From a bacterium (GTDB lineage Bacteria; Myxococcota_A; Bradymonadia; REDH01): 40,312 bases of DNA. The notes under the pieces are model-generated. The model searched no databases and was not told the DNA's origin. It worked only from the letters and a program-made list of their open reading frames with translations. Below, in pieces: positions 1 to 7,914 of the stretch. How positions within the stretch are numbered: position 1 is the stretch's first letter; every line of letters starts with the position of its first letter. The stretch lies in the NCBI GenBank assembly GCA_030427825.1, contig JAUICO010000039.1:1-40312 (forward strand). The letters are read 5' to 3'. Made by a program: the position numbers and the translations under genes.

Positions 1-378
1 GGCGACGATGAACGCGATCATCGCAAAGAGTACCATGCCGGCACCCGCCTGGCTGAGAATAGCGGTCGCGACGGCGGCGATGAGGGTGGCGGCCGCGAGC
101 ATCCGGCGGCGCCAGCGGCGGCTGTCCGCCAGCGCGCCCAGCCAGGGCGCATTGATCGCGACGAGGATCGCCGAGAGGGAGATGCTCCAGCCCCAGAGCA
201 TGTCCTGGTAGCCGACGTCTGCTCCGCCAACGACGACTCGCTTGAAGTAGAGGACGTAGACCGCAGTCGTCATGACCAGCGGAAAAGCCGAGTTGGCGAA
301 GTCGTAGAGGGCCCACGACGTGATTCGGCCGAAACTGCTGTGTGGCGTGTTTGCGCGCGCCTGGTCCGGCTCCGTCAC
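1..378 (-). CDS. UMF1/Atg22-like MFS transporter, N-terminal part (cut by window edge)
   Basis: Only the first 126 codons lie in the window. The reading starts at a GTG (376-378) and begins MTEPDQAR. Residues 24-30 carry ALYDFAN followed by SAF, the hallmark at the start of helix 1 in the UMF1 (Atg22-like) branch of the major facilitator superfamily. Further on are a second hydrophobic segment (GWSISLSAILVAINAPWLGA) and the cytoplasmic loop LADSRRWRRR, matching the MFS loop 2-3 pattern, then helix 3. The start codon overlaps the stop of the upstream lipoprotein gene as GTGA, so the two are translationally coupled. It should be an inner-membrane permease. The substrate of bacterial UMF1 proteins is generally unknown and nothing here identifies it. 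Confidence 0.85.
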   Translation of the reverse strand, partial: MTEPDQARANTPHSSFGRITSWALYDFANSAFPLVMTTAVYVLYFKRVVVGGADVGYQDMLWGWSISLSAILVAINAPWLGALADSRRWRRRMLAAATLIAAVATAILSQAGAGMVLFAMIAFIVA

Positions 379-590
379 CGTTCCTGCTGAGAAGGCTGAG
401 TCGCAGGCGCAGCGCTGGGCTGAGACGACGGCGCATCAACGGACTGATAGTCGCTGACAGAGCGCGTGCCGGCGTAGTGAGGCTCTGAGCGAAAGCCCGG
501 CGAACCGCACGAAGCCGCCGCCATTGCAAACGCACATAGCGCCGCGACCGTGAGCCCGCGAATACTGCCAATCTCCCCAACGATCTGCAC
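375..590 (-). CDS. small predicted lipoprotein
   Basis: About 71 residues. The N-terminus has a hydrophobic stretch (LTVAALCAFAMAAASC) ending in a lipobox-like AASC, so it is probably exported and lipidated. The remainder is short, hydrophilic and rich in Ser, Pro and Gln, ending SQPSAAPATQPSQQER, and looks disordered. I chose the GTG at 588-590 because a GGAG lies six bases upstream. An ATG at 594-596 is the alternative and would add two residues. The stop codon overlaps the start of the MFS gene (GTGA), which supports this being a real gene co-expressed with the transporter. No family recognised. Confidence 0.6.
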   Translation of the reverse strand: MQIVGEIGSIRGLTVAALCAFAMAAASCGSPGFRSEPHYAGTRSVSDYQSVDAPSSQPSAAPATQPSQQER

Positions 591-650
591 GGCCATCTCC
601 AAAAACAAGTCATACTGGAACCCAGCAGGATACTACTCTACGGACTCCCT

Positions 651-749
651 GACCCCAACAGAGAAGCGCTCCGCGCTTCTCGGGGTCAAGGGGCGCGACC
701 CCTTGCGGGTGCAGGGCAGAGCCCAGCCGGGTGCAGGGCAGAGCCCTGC
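651..749. repeat. multi-hairpin intergenic repeat, copy A (pyrB leader)
   Basis: A run of perfect inverted repeats. The arms 661-669 and 673-681 enclose loop TCC and are extended by the outer arms GACCCC (651-656) and GGGGTC (682-687). The arms 687-693 and 699-705 enclose CGCGA. Two 22-bp tandem units, 706-727 and 728-749, differ by a single base, and each contains GCAGGGC-AGA-GCCC. The reverse complement has the same word order as the copy at 31385-31453: a GGGCTCTGCCC-type hairpin, ACCCCGC, a CCCC/GGGG hairpin, CGACCCC or GACCCC, then a terminal stem. It lies immediately before the pyrB ribosome site, so it would be in the pyrB leader if transcription starts upstream. Confidence 0.75.
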
Positions 750-767
750 CGGTTGTGAGGTGAGTGT

Positions 768-1703
768 ATGTCGATCGCAGATAAGAGTGTGATCTCTGTA
801 GAACAATTCGACCGCGACGCGCTGGAGCGTATCTTTGCCTGCGCCGACGAGTGTGTGCCGGTCGCGCGCGGCGAGAAGAGTAGCGGTGCGCTGGCGGGGA
901 AGATTCTTGCGAACCTCTTCTTCGAGCCGTCCACGCGAACCCGACTGAGCTTTGGGGCCGCGTTTCGCCGTCTCGGCGGCTCCGTCGAGACAACCGTTGG
1001 GATGCAGTTCAGCTCGATGGTGAAGGGAGAGACGCTGGAAGACACAGTTCGCGTGATCAGCGGGTACGCCGACGCGATCGTCTTGCGCCACCCTGAACTG
1101 GGATCTGCGGCCCGCGCTGCTGCGGCGGCGACGGTCCCGGTGGTGAACGGCGGTGACGGCCCGGGCGAGCATCCAACGCAGGCGCTCCTGGATGTATACA
1201 CGATTCGCCGCGAGCTGGGCCGCGTAGACGAAGTGTGCATCGCACTGGTCGGTGACCTTCGATACGGCCGCACGGTGCACTCGCTCGCCAGGCTGCTGAC
1301 CTGCTTCAGGGATGTGCGCATTCTGCTGGTGTCGCCGCCGGCGCTCGCGATGCCCGAGAAGGTGATCGCGTACCTCGATCAGCGCGGCGTGGCCTGGGAG
1401 AAGGTGGGCAGCCTGGTCGAGGCAACACGGATGGCCGATGTCCTCTACGTCACCCGGATACAGGCAGAGCGCTTCGACGACCCTTCGGACGCGACGCGCC
1501 TCATGGGCACGTATATCGTAGACCGAGCGATGATCGAATCGGCAGAGCGCTCGGACATCACGATTCTGCACCCGCTGCCCCGATATGGTGACCTTGCGCC
1601 GGACGTGGATTCGCTGCCGGGCGCCGCGTACTTTCGACAGGCCCATAACGGCGTGCCGATACGTATGGCGCTCTTCTGCGACATCTTCGACTGCGAGCCC
1701 TGA
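768..1703 (+). CDS. pyrB: aspartate carbamoyltransferase catalytic subunit
   Basis: This enzyme joins carbamoyl phosphate to L-aspartate in the first committed step of pyrimidine synthesis, in the cytoplasm. The 311 residues match the usual length of the catalytic chain. Visible motifs are the carbamoyl-phosphate loop FEPSTRTR (about residues 50-57), the SSMVKGETL loop that reaches into the neighbouring active site of the trimer, GEHPTQALLD, LVGDLRYGRTVHSLA, VTRIQAERF and HPLPR near the C-terminus. The ATG at 768 has a GAGGTGA ribosome site a few bases upstream. No pyrI or pyrC lies beside it in the window. A strong multi-hairpin repeat sits directly upstream. The ATPase gene that follows is 126 bp downstream on the same strand. 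Confidence 0.96.
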   Translation: MSIADKSVISVEQFDRDALERIFACADECVPVARGEKSSGALAGKILANLFFEPSTRTRLSFGAAFRRLGGSVETTVGMQFSSMVKGETLEDTVRVISGYADAIVLRHPELGSAARAAAAATVPVVNGGDGPGEHPTQALLDVYTIRRELGRVDEVCIALVGDLRYGRTVHSLARLLTCFRDVRILLVSPPALAMPEKVIAYLDQRGVAWEKVGSLVEATRMADVLYVTRIQAERFDDPSDATRLMGTYIVDRAMIESAERSDITILHPLPRYGDLAPDVDSLPGAAYFRQAHNGVPIRMALFCDIFDCEP

Positions 1704-1829
1704 GCGAACACCGGGCGCATGACTGCGCTTTGTGGCTGAACAACCCGCGCAAAAGTCTCGAAACGCACGGCGCTTTGTGCTCAACAGCCGCGTTGCTGCT
1801 GCTCCGCAGCATGTCTCCCATGTTCTCGG

Positions 1830-2798
1830 GTGAGGGTGGCCGACCTGTTCAACAAGCGTTTCATTATCAACACCGGCAAAGGCGGCGTTGGTAAGACGAC
1901 GATTTCTGTGGCGATGGCGCTGGCCTTTGCGCGCCGCGGAAAGCGGGTGCTGTTGATGCAGATGAACGTGCCCGACAAGGTCGGAGCGGTGTTCGGCAAG
2001 CCACCCGTCGGCGCAGACATTGTCGAGCTGACCGACAACCTCTTCGCGGTGAACCCGACACCTCAGGACGCGCTTCGCGAATACGCGCTGATGATCCTGA
2101 AGCTCAAGCTCATCTACAACGCCGTCTTCGAGAACCAGCTGGTATCGCGCTTCCTCAAGATGATGCCGGGACTGCCCGAGCTGGTCATGCTCGGAAAGGC
2201 GTACTTCCACGAGCAGGAGAAGACAGGCAAACGCGGCGGGCGACCTGTCTGGGACGCGGTGATCATCGATGCACCCGCGACCGGTCACGGGCTCTTTCTG
2301 CTGCAGATTCCACGAGTGATCGACGACGCGCTGACCTCAGGGATGATGGTGGAAGAGGCGCAGCGCATGGTCGCGTTGCTTCGCGATCGCGAACGCTCGA
2401 CCCTGAACATCGTCACCCTCGCCGAAGACATGCCGGTGAACGAGACGATCGAGCTGCACGGCCGCGTGGAGAAGGAGATCGGAATGCACGTCGGCTACGT
2501 TGTCGCGAACGCGATCTTCCCACGTCTGTTCAACGGCCCCGAAGCGCGGCACCTTGAGCAGCTGCTCGACTCCTGGGGCGACGATCGCGATGAACTCGGG
2601 GCCGTCCTTGCTGCGGGCGTCTTCCGCGCTCGACGCCGAGACCTGCAGGAGCAGCACCTGGAGCGGCTGAAGTACGATCCGGGTGTGCCGATGGTGGAAG
2701 TTCCCTTTATCTTCGAGGCCGAGCTGAACCGGAAGTGTCTGGAGCGCATCGCTGACCACTTCACCGAGGCGATTGAGCGGCAGAGGATGACCCGATGA
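1830..2798 (+). CDS. ArsA/Get3-like ATPase, subunit 1 (signature-Lys type)
   Basis: 322 residues of the SIMIBI-class ArsA/Get3 family. The deviant Walker A GKGGVGKT (residues 16-23) keeps the signature lysine that reaches across the dimer interface. The switch-II-like motif is DAPATGHGLF (near residue 149). The usual DPA motif after strand 2 is missing: the sequence there reads VLLMQMNVPDKVGAVFG. This resembles one partner of the two-gene bacterial ATPase pair exemplified by Mycobacterium tuberculosis Rv3679/Rv3680. The GTG start at 1830 is the best available, with no strong ribosome site. The stop overlaps the next gene's start as ATGA, so both subunits should be made together. A role in arsenite export or tail-anchored protein insertion is not supported: no arsB and no substrate-binding hallmark is seen. 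Confidence 0.85.
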   Translation: MRVADLFNKRFIINTGKGGVGKTTISVAMALAFARRGKRVLLMQMNVPDKVGAVFGKPPVGADIVELTDNLFAVNPTPQDALREYALMILKLKLIYNAVFENQLVSRFLKMMPGLPELVMLGKAYFHEQEKTGKRGGRPVWDAVIIDAPATGHGLFLLQIPRVIDDALTSGMMVEEAQRMVALLRDRERSTLNIVTLAEDMPVNETIELHGRVEKEIGMHVGYVVANAIFPRLFNGPEARHLEQLLDSWGDDRDELGAVLAAGVFRARRRDLQEQHLERLKYDPGVPMVEVPFIFEAELNRKCLERIADHFTEAIERQRMTR

Positions 2799-4003
2799 GT
2801 GTCATCGACACGGTGGTTAGCGAGTCGTCCGTAGTCGTTGTCGTCGGCAGCGGCGGCGTCGGCAAGACAACCACCTCAGCACTTCTGGCCATGCACGCCG
2901 CGATCTCGGGCAAGCGCACCGTCGTGATGACGATCGATCCCGCCCGTCGTCTGGCGAATTCACTCGGCGTCGACGGGATCGATCACGAGGTACAGCGGCT
3001 TGACCTCAGCGCATTCGAAGAATTCGGCGTCGAGGTAAAGGGCGAGATGTGGGCCACGATGCTCGACATGAAGTCCGCTTTCGACGGGATCGTCGAGCGC
3101 ACCGTCGAGAACCCGAAAGAGCGCGACGAGCTCCTGCAAAACCGATTCTACCAGTTCTTCTCCACCAGCCTCGCCGGCGCGCAGGAGCTCTCTGCGGCGG
3201 AGCGCCTTCTCGAGTTTGCAGAGAGCGGCGAATGGGACCTGATCGTCCTCGATACACCGCCCACCGCCAACGCCCTCGACTTTCTGGAGGCGCCCAACCG
3301 GTTCTTCGACGCCCTGGATAATGACACCATACGTTGGTTCATCGCAGCGGGAGGAAAGGCGGCGAAGCGCGGTGGCAGTTGGGTGTCGGGCTCACGCGGC
3401 CTGATCATGCGCACTCTCGGGCGCTTTACCGGCGCCGAGTTCTTCAGCGACCTGGGCGGCTTTTTCTCGCACTTCAGCGCAGTTCTGCTGGGTTTTCGCG
3501 ACGACGCGAAACGCACCCAGACTCTGCTGCGTCGTCCGGACACGTCGTTTGTCATCGTGACGAGTCCCGATCCGCAGACCTCCAAAGAAGCGATGTTCTT
3601 TCGCAAGCGACTCGCAGATTACGAGGTCAGGCTCGCGGCGCTCGTGGTGAATAGAGTGCGTGAGTTTGGTGCGGGCGGCGCATTGGCTCGTGACAACGAA
3701 GCGCTCACCGATGCTATGATGCAGGTCGAAGGCGCTGACCTGATCGGGCGCCCGATCATCGAACGAATTGCCAAACATCTGCGTTCCAATTCGGACCAGC
3801 TGCGCGCGCTGGCGGAGCGCGACAGCGCAACCGTCGACGAGCTGCGCGCTCTGCTGCCTACGGACTCGCAGTTGGTGACCGTCCCGATGTACGCGACCGA
3901 CGTGCACTCGCTTCTCGCCCTGGAGCGTGTGAGACGCGATCTGACGGGCCGCGAGCAGCTACCGCCGCGGGTGCTGCGGCGTCTCGCGCGACATCTCGCG
4001 TAA
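2795..4003 (+). CDS. ArsA/Get3-like ATPase, subunit 2 (DPARRLA type)
   Basis: 402 residues. The P-loop reads GSGGVGKT (residues 18-25), so the signature lysine of deviant Walker A proteins is replaced by serine, while the P-loop lysine is kept. DPARRLANSLG (48-58) supplies the motif missing from the partner, and VLDTPPTANALDFL is the Walker B/switch II segment. The motif losses in the two subunits are complementary, which suggests an obligate heterodimer in which each supplies different residues to a shared ATP site (inference). The ATG overlaps the upstream stop by four bases. The C-terminal third contains a predicted helical stretch (TQTLLRRPDTSFVIVTSPDP onward) typical of the family. Cellular role unknown. 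Confidence 0.85.
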   Translation: MSVIDTVVSESSVVVVVGSGGVGKTTTSALLAMHAAISGKRTVVMTIDPARRLANSLGVDGIDHEVQRLDLSAFEEFGVEVKGEMWATMLDMKSAFDGIVERTVENPKERDELLQNRFYQFFSTSLAGAQELSAAERLLEFAESGEWDLIVLDTPPTANALDFLEAPNRFFDALDNDTIRWFIAAGGKAAKRGGSWVSGSRGLIMRTLGRFTGAEFFSDLGGFFSHFSAVLLGFRDDAKRTQTLLRRPDTSFVIVTSPDPQTSKEAMFFRKRLADYEVRLAALVVNRVREFGAGGALARDNEALTDAMMQVEGADLIGRPIIERIAKHLRSNSDQLRALAERDSATVDELRALLPTDSQLVTVPMYATDVHSLLALERVRRDLTGREQLPPRVLRRLARHLA

Positions 4004-4154
4004 GAACGAACGCAACGCAGCGTCGTATGAGAGGCAGGAGAGGGCGCAATCGCCGTCGCTAAGCTTCACAGCTCACGTGGAACTGTGGCCGCACGGTGTT
4101 GTCTGCTCTCAGCCTCCTTTTTCGTGTACACTGTACCAGCACAGGTTCACTGCG

Positions 4155-5447
4155 ATGAGATCACACTACAGCAGCCCCATGTTTGCACCCGCCCGAACCG
4201 GGGCGGTCCTCCTCATGTTGTGTGTGCTTGCCCAGGCCTGCGGCGGGCGTACAGCAGCCACCGATGACGGCCTGGAATCCGGCGTCGTCCCCCTGGAGGA
4301 GTTGATCGAATTCGAGCCGGTCGTCGTCCACGCGACCGTGGGGGACGATGGCGAGGTGCACACCCAGATGAGCGATCTGCCCTCGCTCTTTGCGGAGGCG
4401 AACGACTACCTGCGCGCATTTGACTACGAGAACTCACTGCGCCTCTACGGGCTGATTATCGACGAATTCGAGGTCGATGAATTTGTGCGCCTGAGCCACT
4501 ACAACTCGGGCGTCGCAAACGAAGGGCTCGGCGACTGGACAACCGCCTCTGAGCACTACCGCACGGTCATCGAGACCTGGCCGTCAACCGAGGACGCAAC
4601 CTACGCGATGTTCAGGCTGGCTGAGTGTCATGCCCGGCTCGGTGAGTTTGAGAGAGTGCCCGCGCTGATGGACATCGCGCAGCGCCGTATCGAGCTGACA
4701 CACCGCGAGCTGATGGAGGCGCACCTGCGCTGGGGCAACGCGTTGCTCGAGATGCGGGATTTCGCGGCCGCAGAGGCAAAGTTTCGCGAGCTGATTTCAC
4801 GAAATGACATGATGCGTGCCGGCTGGGATCCGGAGTCCGGCGACGCCCGCAGACGGCCGCTGGACGACTGGGACGGGATCATTTCACAGGCCCACTTCGG
4901 GATCGGCCGCATCTATCACGAGCTCTTCAGCGAAATCCGCATGGTGCTGCCCCATGCGGTCTACGAGCGAGACCTCGTCGACAAGTCGCAGCTCTTTCAA
5001 CAGGCCCTGGACGGCTACCTGGCATCGGTGCGAACCGGCAACGACTACTGGTCGCCGGCCGCCGGTTACATGACCGGCCAGCTCTACGAGGACTTCTACT
5101 TCGACATCCTTGCATCCGAGATCCCCGATCACTTCAATGAGCTGGAGCTCGAAGTGTACTGGCAGGAACTACGCGCTTTTCTGCAGCCCGCAATCGAGCG
5201 CGCTCTGCGCCTGTATCAGCACAATCTCGCGATGGCGCATCGACTCAATTCCGACAGTGAATGGGTCGCCGCGACCGTCGAGAGCGTCTATCGCCTTGAG
5301 GATTACATCACCTCACAATCCGGCTGGGAACAGGAACAACTGCTTATCCAGGATGAGCGTCACCCGCGATCGGCCGGCTACTCCGAAGGCATGGAGTTTC
5401 GCTCCGAGCGGGGTACTCCGCACGCAGCGAATACCAGCGCCCGCTGA
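4155..5447 (+). CDS. TPR-like outer-membrane or periplasmic lipoprotein
   Basis: About 430 residues. A signal peptide ends in the lipobox LAQAC followed by GG, so the mature protein should be lipidated. Residues about 85-220 form several helix pairs resembling tetratricopeptide repeats, including the segments YENSLRLYGLII, DWTTASEHYRTVIETWPS, AMFRLAECHARLGEFERVPA and RWGNALLEMRDFAAAEAKFR. The later part is helical with aromatic residues and has no recognised domain. TPR lipoproteins of this kind often act as scaffolds for envelope complexes. The start at 4155 is tentative: 4179 gives a more compact signal peptide, and the frame also stays open upstream to 4077. An AT-rich TACACT at 4127-4132 could be a -10 box. 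Function unknown. Confidence 0.75.
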   Translation: MRSHYSSPMFAPARTGAVLLMLCVLAQACGGRTAATDDGLESGVVPLEELIEFEPVVVHATVGDDGEVHTQMSDLPSLFAEANDYLRAFDYENSLRLYGLIIDEFEVDEFVRLSHYNSGVANEGLGDWTTASEHYRTVIETWPSTEDATYAMFRLAECHARLGEFERVPALMDIAQRRIELTHRELMEAHLRWGNALLEMRDFAAAEAKFRELISRNDMMRAGWDPESGDARRRPLDDWDGIISQAHFGIGRIYHELFSEIRMVLPHAVYERDLVDKSQLFQQALDGYLASVRTGNDYWSPAAGYMTGQLYEDFYFDILASEIPDHFNELELEVYWQELRAFLQPAIERALRLYQHNLAMAHRLNSDSEWVAATVESVYRLEDYITSQSGWEQEQLLIQDERHPRSAGYSEGMEFRSERGTPHAANTSAR

Positions 5448-5635
5448 CATGCTCTGCAGCCCTGTTGCGGCTCCTCGTTTCCACGGCCGATCACGCCGTT
5501 TGAACTGATTTTCGCAGAGCAGGGCGTGGTCTTCCGGGTCGGGGTCCTGAGGTGCGCGCGCAGATCGAAACTTGCTTCTGATTAAAGCGGTGATATGCGG
5601 TGTAGCTGCGCTTGGAGCGAGCGCTGGAGGGATCC

Positions 5636-6766
5636 ATGCGAATCATCTCGGTACTGGTTGGACTGGCGGTCGCCGTGCCTGCAGCTGCATCTGCGGAGTC
5701 GGACCCGGCGAATGAAGTGCTGTGGTCCGCTTCGGCAGAGGATGCGTTTTGCGAGGCCGGCGTGCTCTCGGCCGATGCTTTCGAGTCGCTTCGATTCGGC
5801 ACGGCCCCCGGCGAGGGCCTCCGTGAGATCGAAGAGGTCGGCCGCATTGAGTACACCGTAGCGCCGGGGGATACCCTGTCCCGCATCGCCGCCAACTACG
5901 AGGTTTCCATCGCTCAGATTCGGCGCTGGAATCCCCGCTTGAATCCGGATCGACTCTCGGTGGGCCAGGAGCTGATTCTGGAGATAGAGGGCGAGAGCGT
6001 TGAGCGTTCTCGTGATGAGTACGTCGTTGAATCCGGCGACACGGCCCTGGGAATCGCTCTTGCGCACGACGTGACCCTGGATCAGCTGCGGCGGTGGAAT
6101 CCGCGCTTCAACCCCGATCGAATTCGGGTAGGGCAACGAATCACCATCTACACCGAGCGTCGGCGTTCATCGGGCAGCAGCAGCAGCGGTGCACCGTCAC
6201 AGAGCGGGCAGTCGCAGGCTGTAGGTGCGCCGAATCGAGGGCGCCTGCGGAACGCTGACCAGCTGGAGACGGGCCCGGGCTATCGAGTGCGGAACCCGGT
6301 CAATTCCTACGCAACGACAGAGACGATCACGCGCATCCGTGAAGGGATGGCGCGGGTAAAGGCGCACCGGGTGAACGCCCCGGACCTTGTTGTCGGCGAT
6401 CTCTCGACGCGCCGTGGAGGACGCTTTCCGCCGCACCGAAGTCACCAGAACGGGATGGACGCGGATATAGCGTTCTACCAGCGGGATGCGGGCCGTGTGT
6501 GCCGACTGGTAGCCGCGACGCCTGAGACCCTGGACGTCGAGCTGAACTGGTACCTGTTCCGGACGTGGATCGAGGAGAGTGCGGTGCAGTTCATCTTCGT
6601 GAACTACGAGTTGCAGGAGCCCCTGTACGAGTACGCGCAGGCACGTGGTGCCAGCGACGAACAGCTGGAGGAGTGGTTCCAATATCCCCGCGGAAGAAAC
6701 AGCTCGCGCGGGATCATTCGGCATGAGCCGGGGCACGACGATCACTTTCACGTGCGCTTTCGCTGA
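5636..6766 (+). CDS. secreted LysM-LysM-MepA (M74) murein endopeptidase
   Basis: 376 residues with a clear signal peptide (MRIISVLVGLAVAVPAAASA). Two LysM domains follow at about residues 73-117 and 129-172; each has a GDT motif and a RRWNPR motif and should bind peptidoglycan glycans. After a Ser/Gly linker comes a MepA-type (peptidase family M74) domain. Its zinc ligands are visible in HRSHQNGMDAD (His267, His270, Asp275) and in EPGHDDHFHVRF (His367, His370, His372). Such enzymes cut DD- and LD-crosslinks in murein. Fusion to two LysM domains differs from E. coli MepA, which lacks them. The start is well supported: GGAGG lies five bases before the ATG. It is separated from the TPR lipoprotein by 188 bp. 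Confidence 0.93.
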   Translation: MRIISVLVGLAVAVPAAASAESDPANEVLWSASAEDAFCEAGVLSADAFESLRFGTAPGEGLREIEEVGRIEYTVAPGDTLSRIAANYEVSIAQIRRWNPRLNPDRLSVGQELILEIEGESVERSRDEYVVESGDTALGIALAHDVTLDQLRRWNPRFNPDRIRVGQRITIYTERRRSSGSSSSGAPSQSGQSQAVGAPNRGRLRNADQLETGPGYRVRNPVNSYATTETITRIREGMARVKAHRVNAPDLVVGDLSTRRGGRFPPHRSHQNGMDADIAFYQRDAGRVCRLVAATPETLDVELNWYLFRTWIEESAVQFIFVNYELQEPLYEYAQARGASDEQLEEWFQYPRGRNSSRGIIRHEPGHDDHFHVRFR

Positions 6767-6776
6767 GGACGCGCCT

Positions 6777-7310
6777 TCAGGTCGTCGTGTCGCTGCGAGC
6801 GAGAATCGCCTGAATCTCTTCGAGGGAGCCTGAGTCGGACGCTCGCGCATCACGGCTTGTGGCCAGCTCGCCGAGGCGTTCGTTCGCCTTGCGCAGCTGT
6901 TCGACAGCCGTGTGCGCGATGAGCGCCTGGAAGCGAAACGCGAAGTGCGAGCCGCTGTTGAAGAGCATCTCGAAGTCTTCGTTCGAGAGGCGAAGCAGGT
7001 GCACGGCGGACATCGCACGGCATGTCGCTGAGCGAGGTCCGGCGTCGACGAGGGCGATCTGCCCGAAGAGCTGGTTTTCGCCGAGGGTTGCTACGTAGCG
7101 CTCCGAGCCGCCGGCGTTCTTGTACACGCCGACCTCCCCCGACAGGACGAAGTAGCAGCTGTCGCCCTCGGCTCCCTCCGTCACGATCTCCTCGCCGGGG
7201 GACGCACGCACCTCGTGCATGACCATGGTGAGGAGGGCGAGTTCCTTGGGTCGCAGGTCTGCGAAGACAGGCATGCGCTTGAGGCGTGCGGTAATGCGTG
7301 GGTCGGCCAT
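6777..7310 (-). CDS. cyclic-nucleotide-binding-domain protein with altered binding cassette
   Basis: 177 residues, essentially a single CNB (cNMP-binding) beta-roll followed by a helical tail; there is no DNA-binding or kinase domain. Recognisable segments are MPVFADLRPKELALL, SPGEEIVTEGAEGDSCYFVL, GEVGVY and the phosphate-binding cassette at residues 82-95. The cassette reads FGQIALVDAGPRSA: the glutamate that normally contacts the ribose 2'-OH (FGE) is glutamine (Gln84), while Arg93 is kept. It may bind a nucleotide weakly, bind another ligand, or act as a structural partner. The gene begins four bases after the stop of another CNB gene, so the two form a unit. Confidence 0.88.
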   Translation of the reverse strand: MADPRITARLKRMPVFADLRPKELALLTMVMHEVRASPGEEIVTEGAEGDSCYFVLSGEVGVYKNAGGSERYVATLGENQLFGQIALVDAGPRSATCRAMSAVHLLRLSNEDFEMLFNSGSHFAFRFQALIAHTAVEQLRKANERLGELATSRDARASDSGSLEEIQAILARSDTTT

Positions 7311-7314
7311 TGCG

Positions 7315-7914
7315 CTATGACTCGCTGCTGGAGGACCACAGTCGGCTCAGAATGCGGCGCAGTGCGTTCTCGTCCGGTTCCGCCGCCCGGGCGCCGGTGA
7401 CACCGGCGGGAGCCTCGGGCTCGGTATGTGCGAGCATGTCTTCGATGCGCTCGTTTACGCCGCGTATTCGGCTGCAAAGGACGCGGGACAGAGAACGCAG
7501 GACCTTGTGAGCGCTTGCGCTCAGGTCTTCGCGAAGCGCCATGAACTCGTCATGGCCGATCTCGACGACGGTGACGTCGTCTTCGGCGCGCGCGTTGGCA
7601 GAACGAAGGTCAGGCTCGATGAGCGAGAGTTCGCCGAGAATCTCGTGCGCACCGAGGGTGACGAGCGGAACGCCGGCGTCACGTGTGCCCAGGTAGATCG
7701 CGACGTGACCGCTGGCGATCACCATGGCGCTACGGCCGCGGTCGCCCTGCGCGAAGATATCTTCGCCTGCCGCGAAGTTGCGCAGGGACGAAATCGATGC
7801 GATCTCATCGATCTCGTTGTCGCGCAGGCTCGCAAACAGGGGGGTCGCGCGCAGCGTTGTTGCTATGTCCGCAGCGGTCACCGAATCCCGGATACAAATG
7901 GGCCGAACGTCCAT
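7315..7914 (-). CDS. cyclic-nucleotide-binding-domain protein
   Basis: 199 residues if started at the ATG (7912-7914). One CNB domain (about residues 15-135) is followed by helices and a Ser-rich end. The phosphate-binding cassette LGELSLIEPDLRSA (residues 93-106) keeps both the Glu95 and Arg104 expected for cAMP or cGMP binding, in contrast to its downstream neighbour. No output domain is present, so it probably acts by protein-protein contact. An internal GTG at 7881 with a GGGA nearby is an alternative start; it would remove the 17-bp overlap with the divergent gene on the plus strand. Tandem with the 177-residue CNB gene, separated by four bases. Confidence 0.87.
   Translation of the reverse strand: MDVRPICIRDSVTAADIATTLRATPLFASLRDNEIDEIASISSLRNFAAGEDIFAQGDRGRSAMVIASGHVAIYLGTRDAGVPLVTLGAHEILGELSLIEPDLRSANARAEDDVTVVEIGHDEFMALREDLSASAHKVLRSLSRVLCSRIRGVNERIEDMLAHTEPEAPAGVTGARAAEPDENALRRILSRLWSSSSES

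Noticed and set aside
706..749. Tandem 22-bp units as a CRISPR-like array
   Set aside because: Only two abutting units, no spacers and no cas genes; they are part of the hairpin repeat.
1725..1779. Direct repeat GCGCTTTGTG twice between pyrB and the first ATPase gene
   Set aside because: Ten bases repeated once 45 bp apart is weak; no promoter-like context or symmetry supports a regulatory role.
633..2288. Long open frame (551 codons) on the minus strand over pyrB and the first ATPase
   Set aside because: It is antisense to two clear genes, reads through the repeat hairpins and has no domain; it results from GC-rich codon bias.
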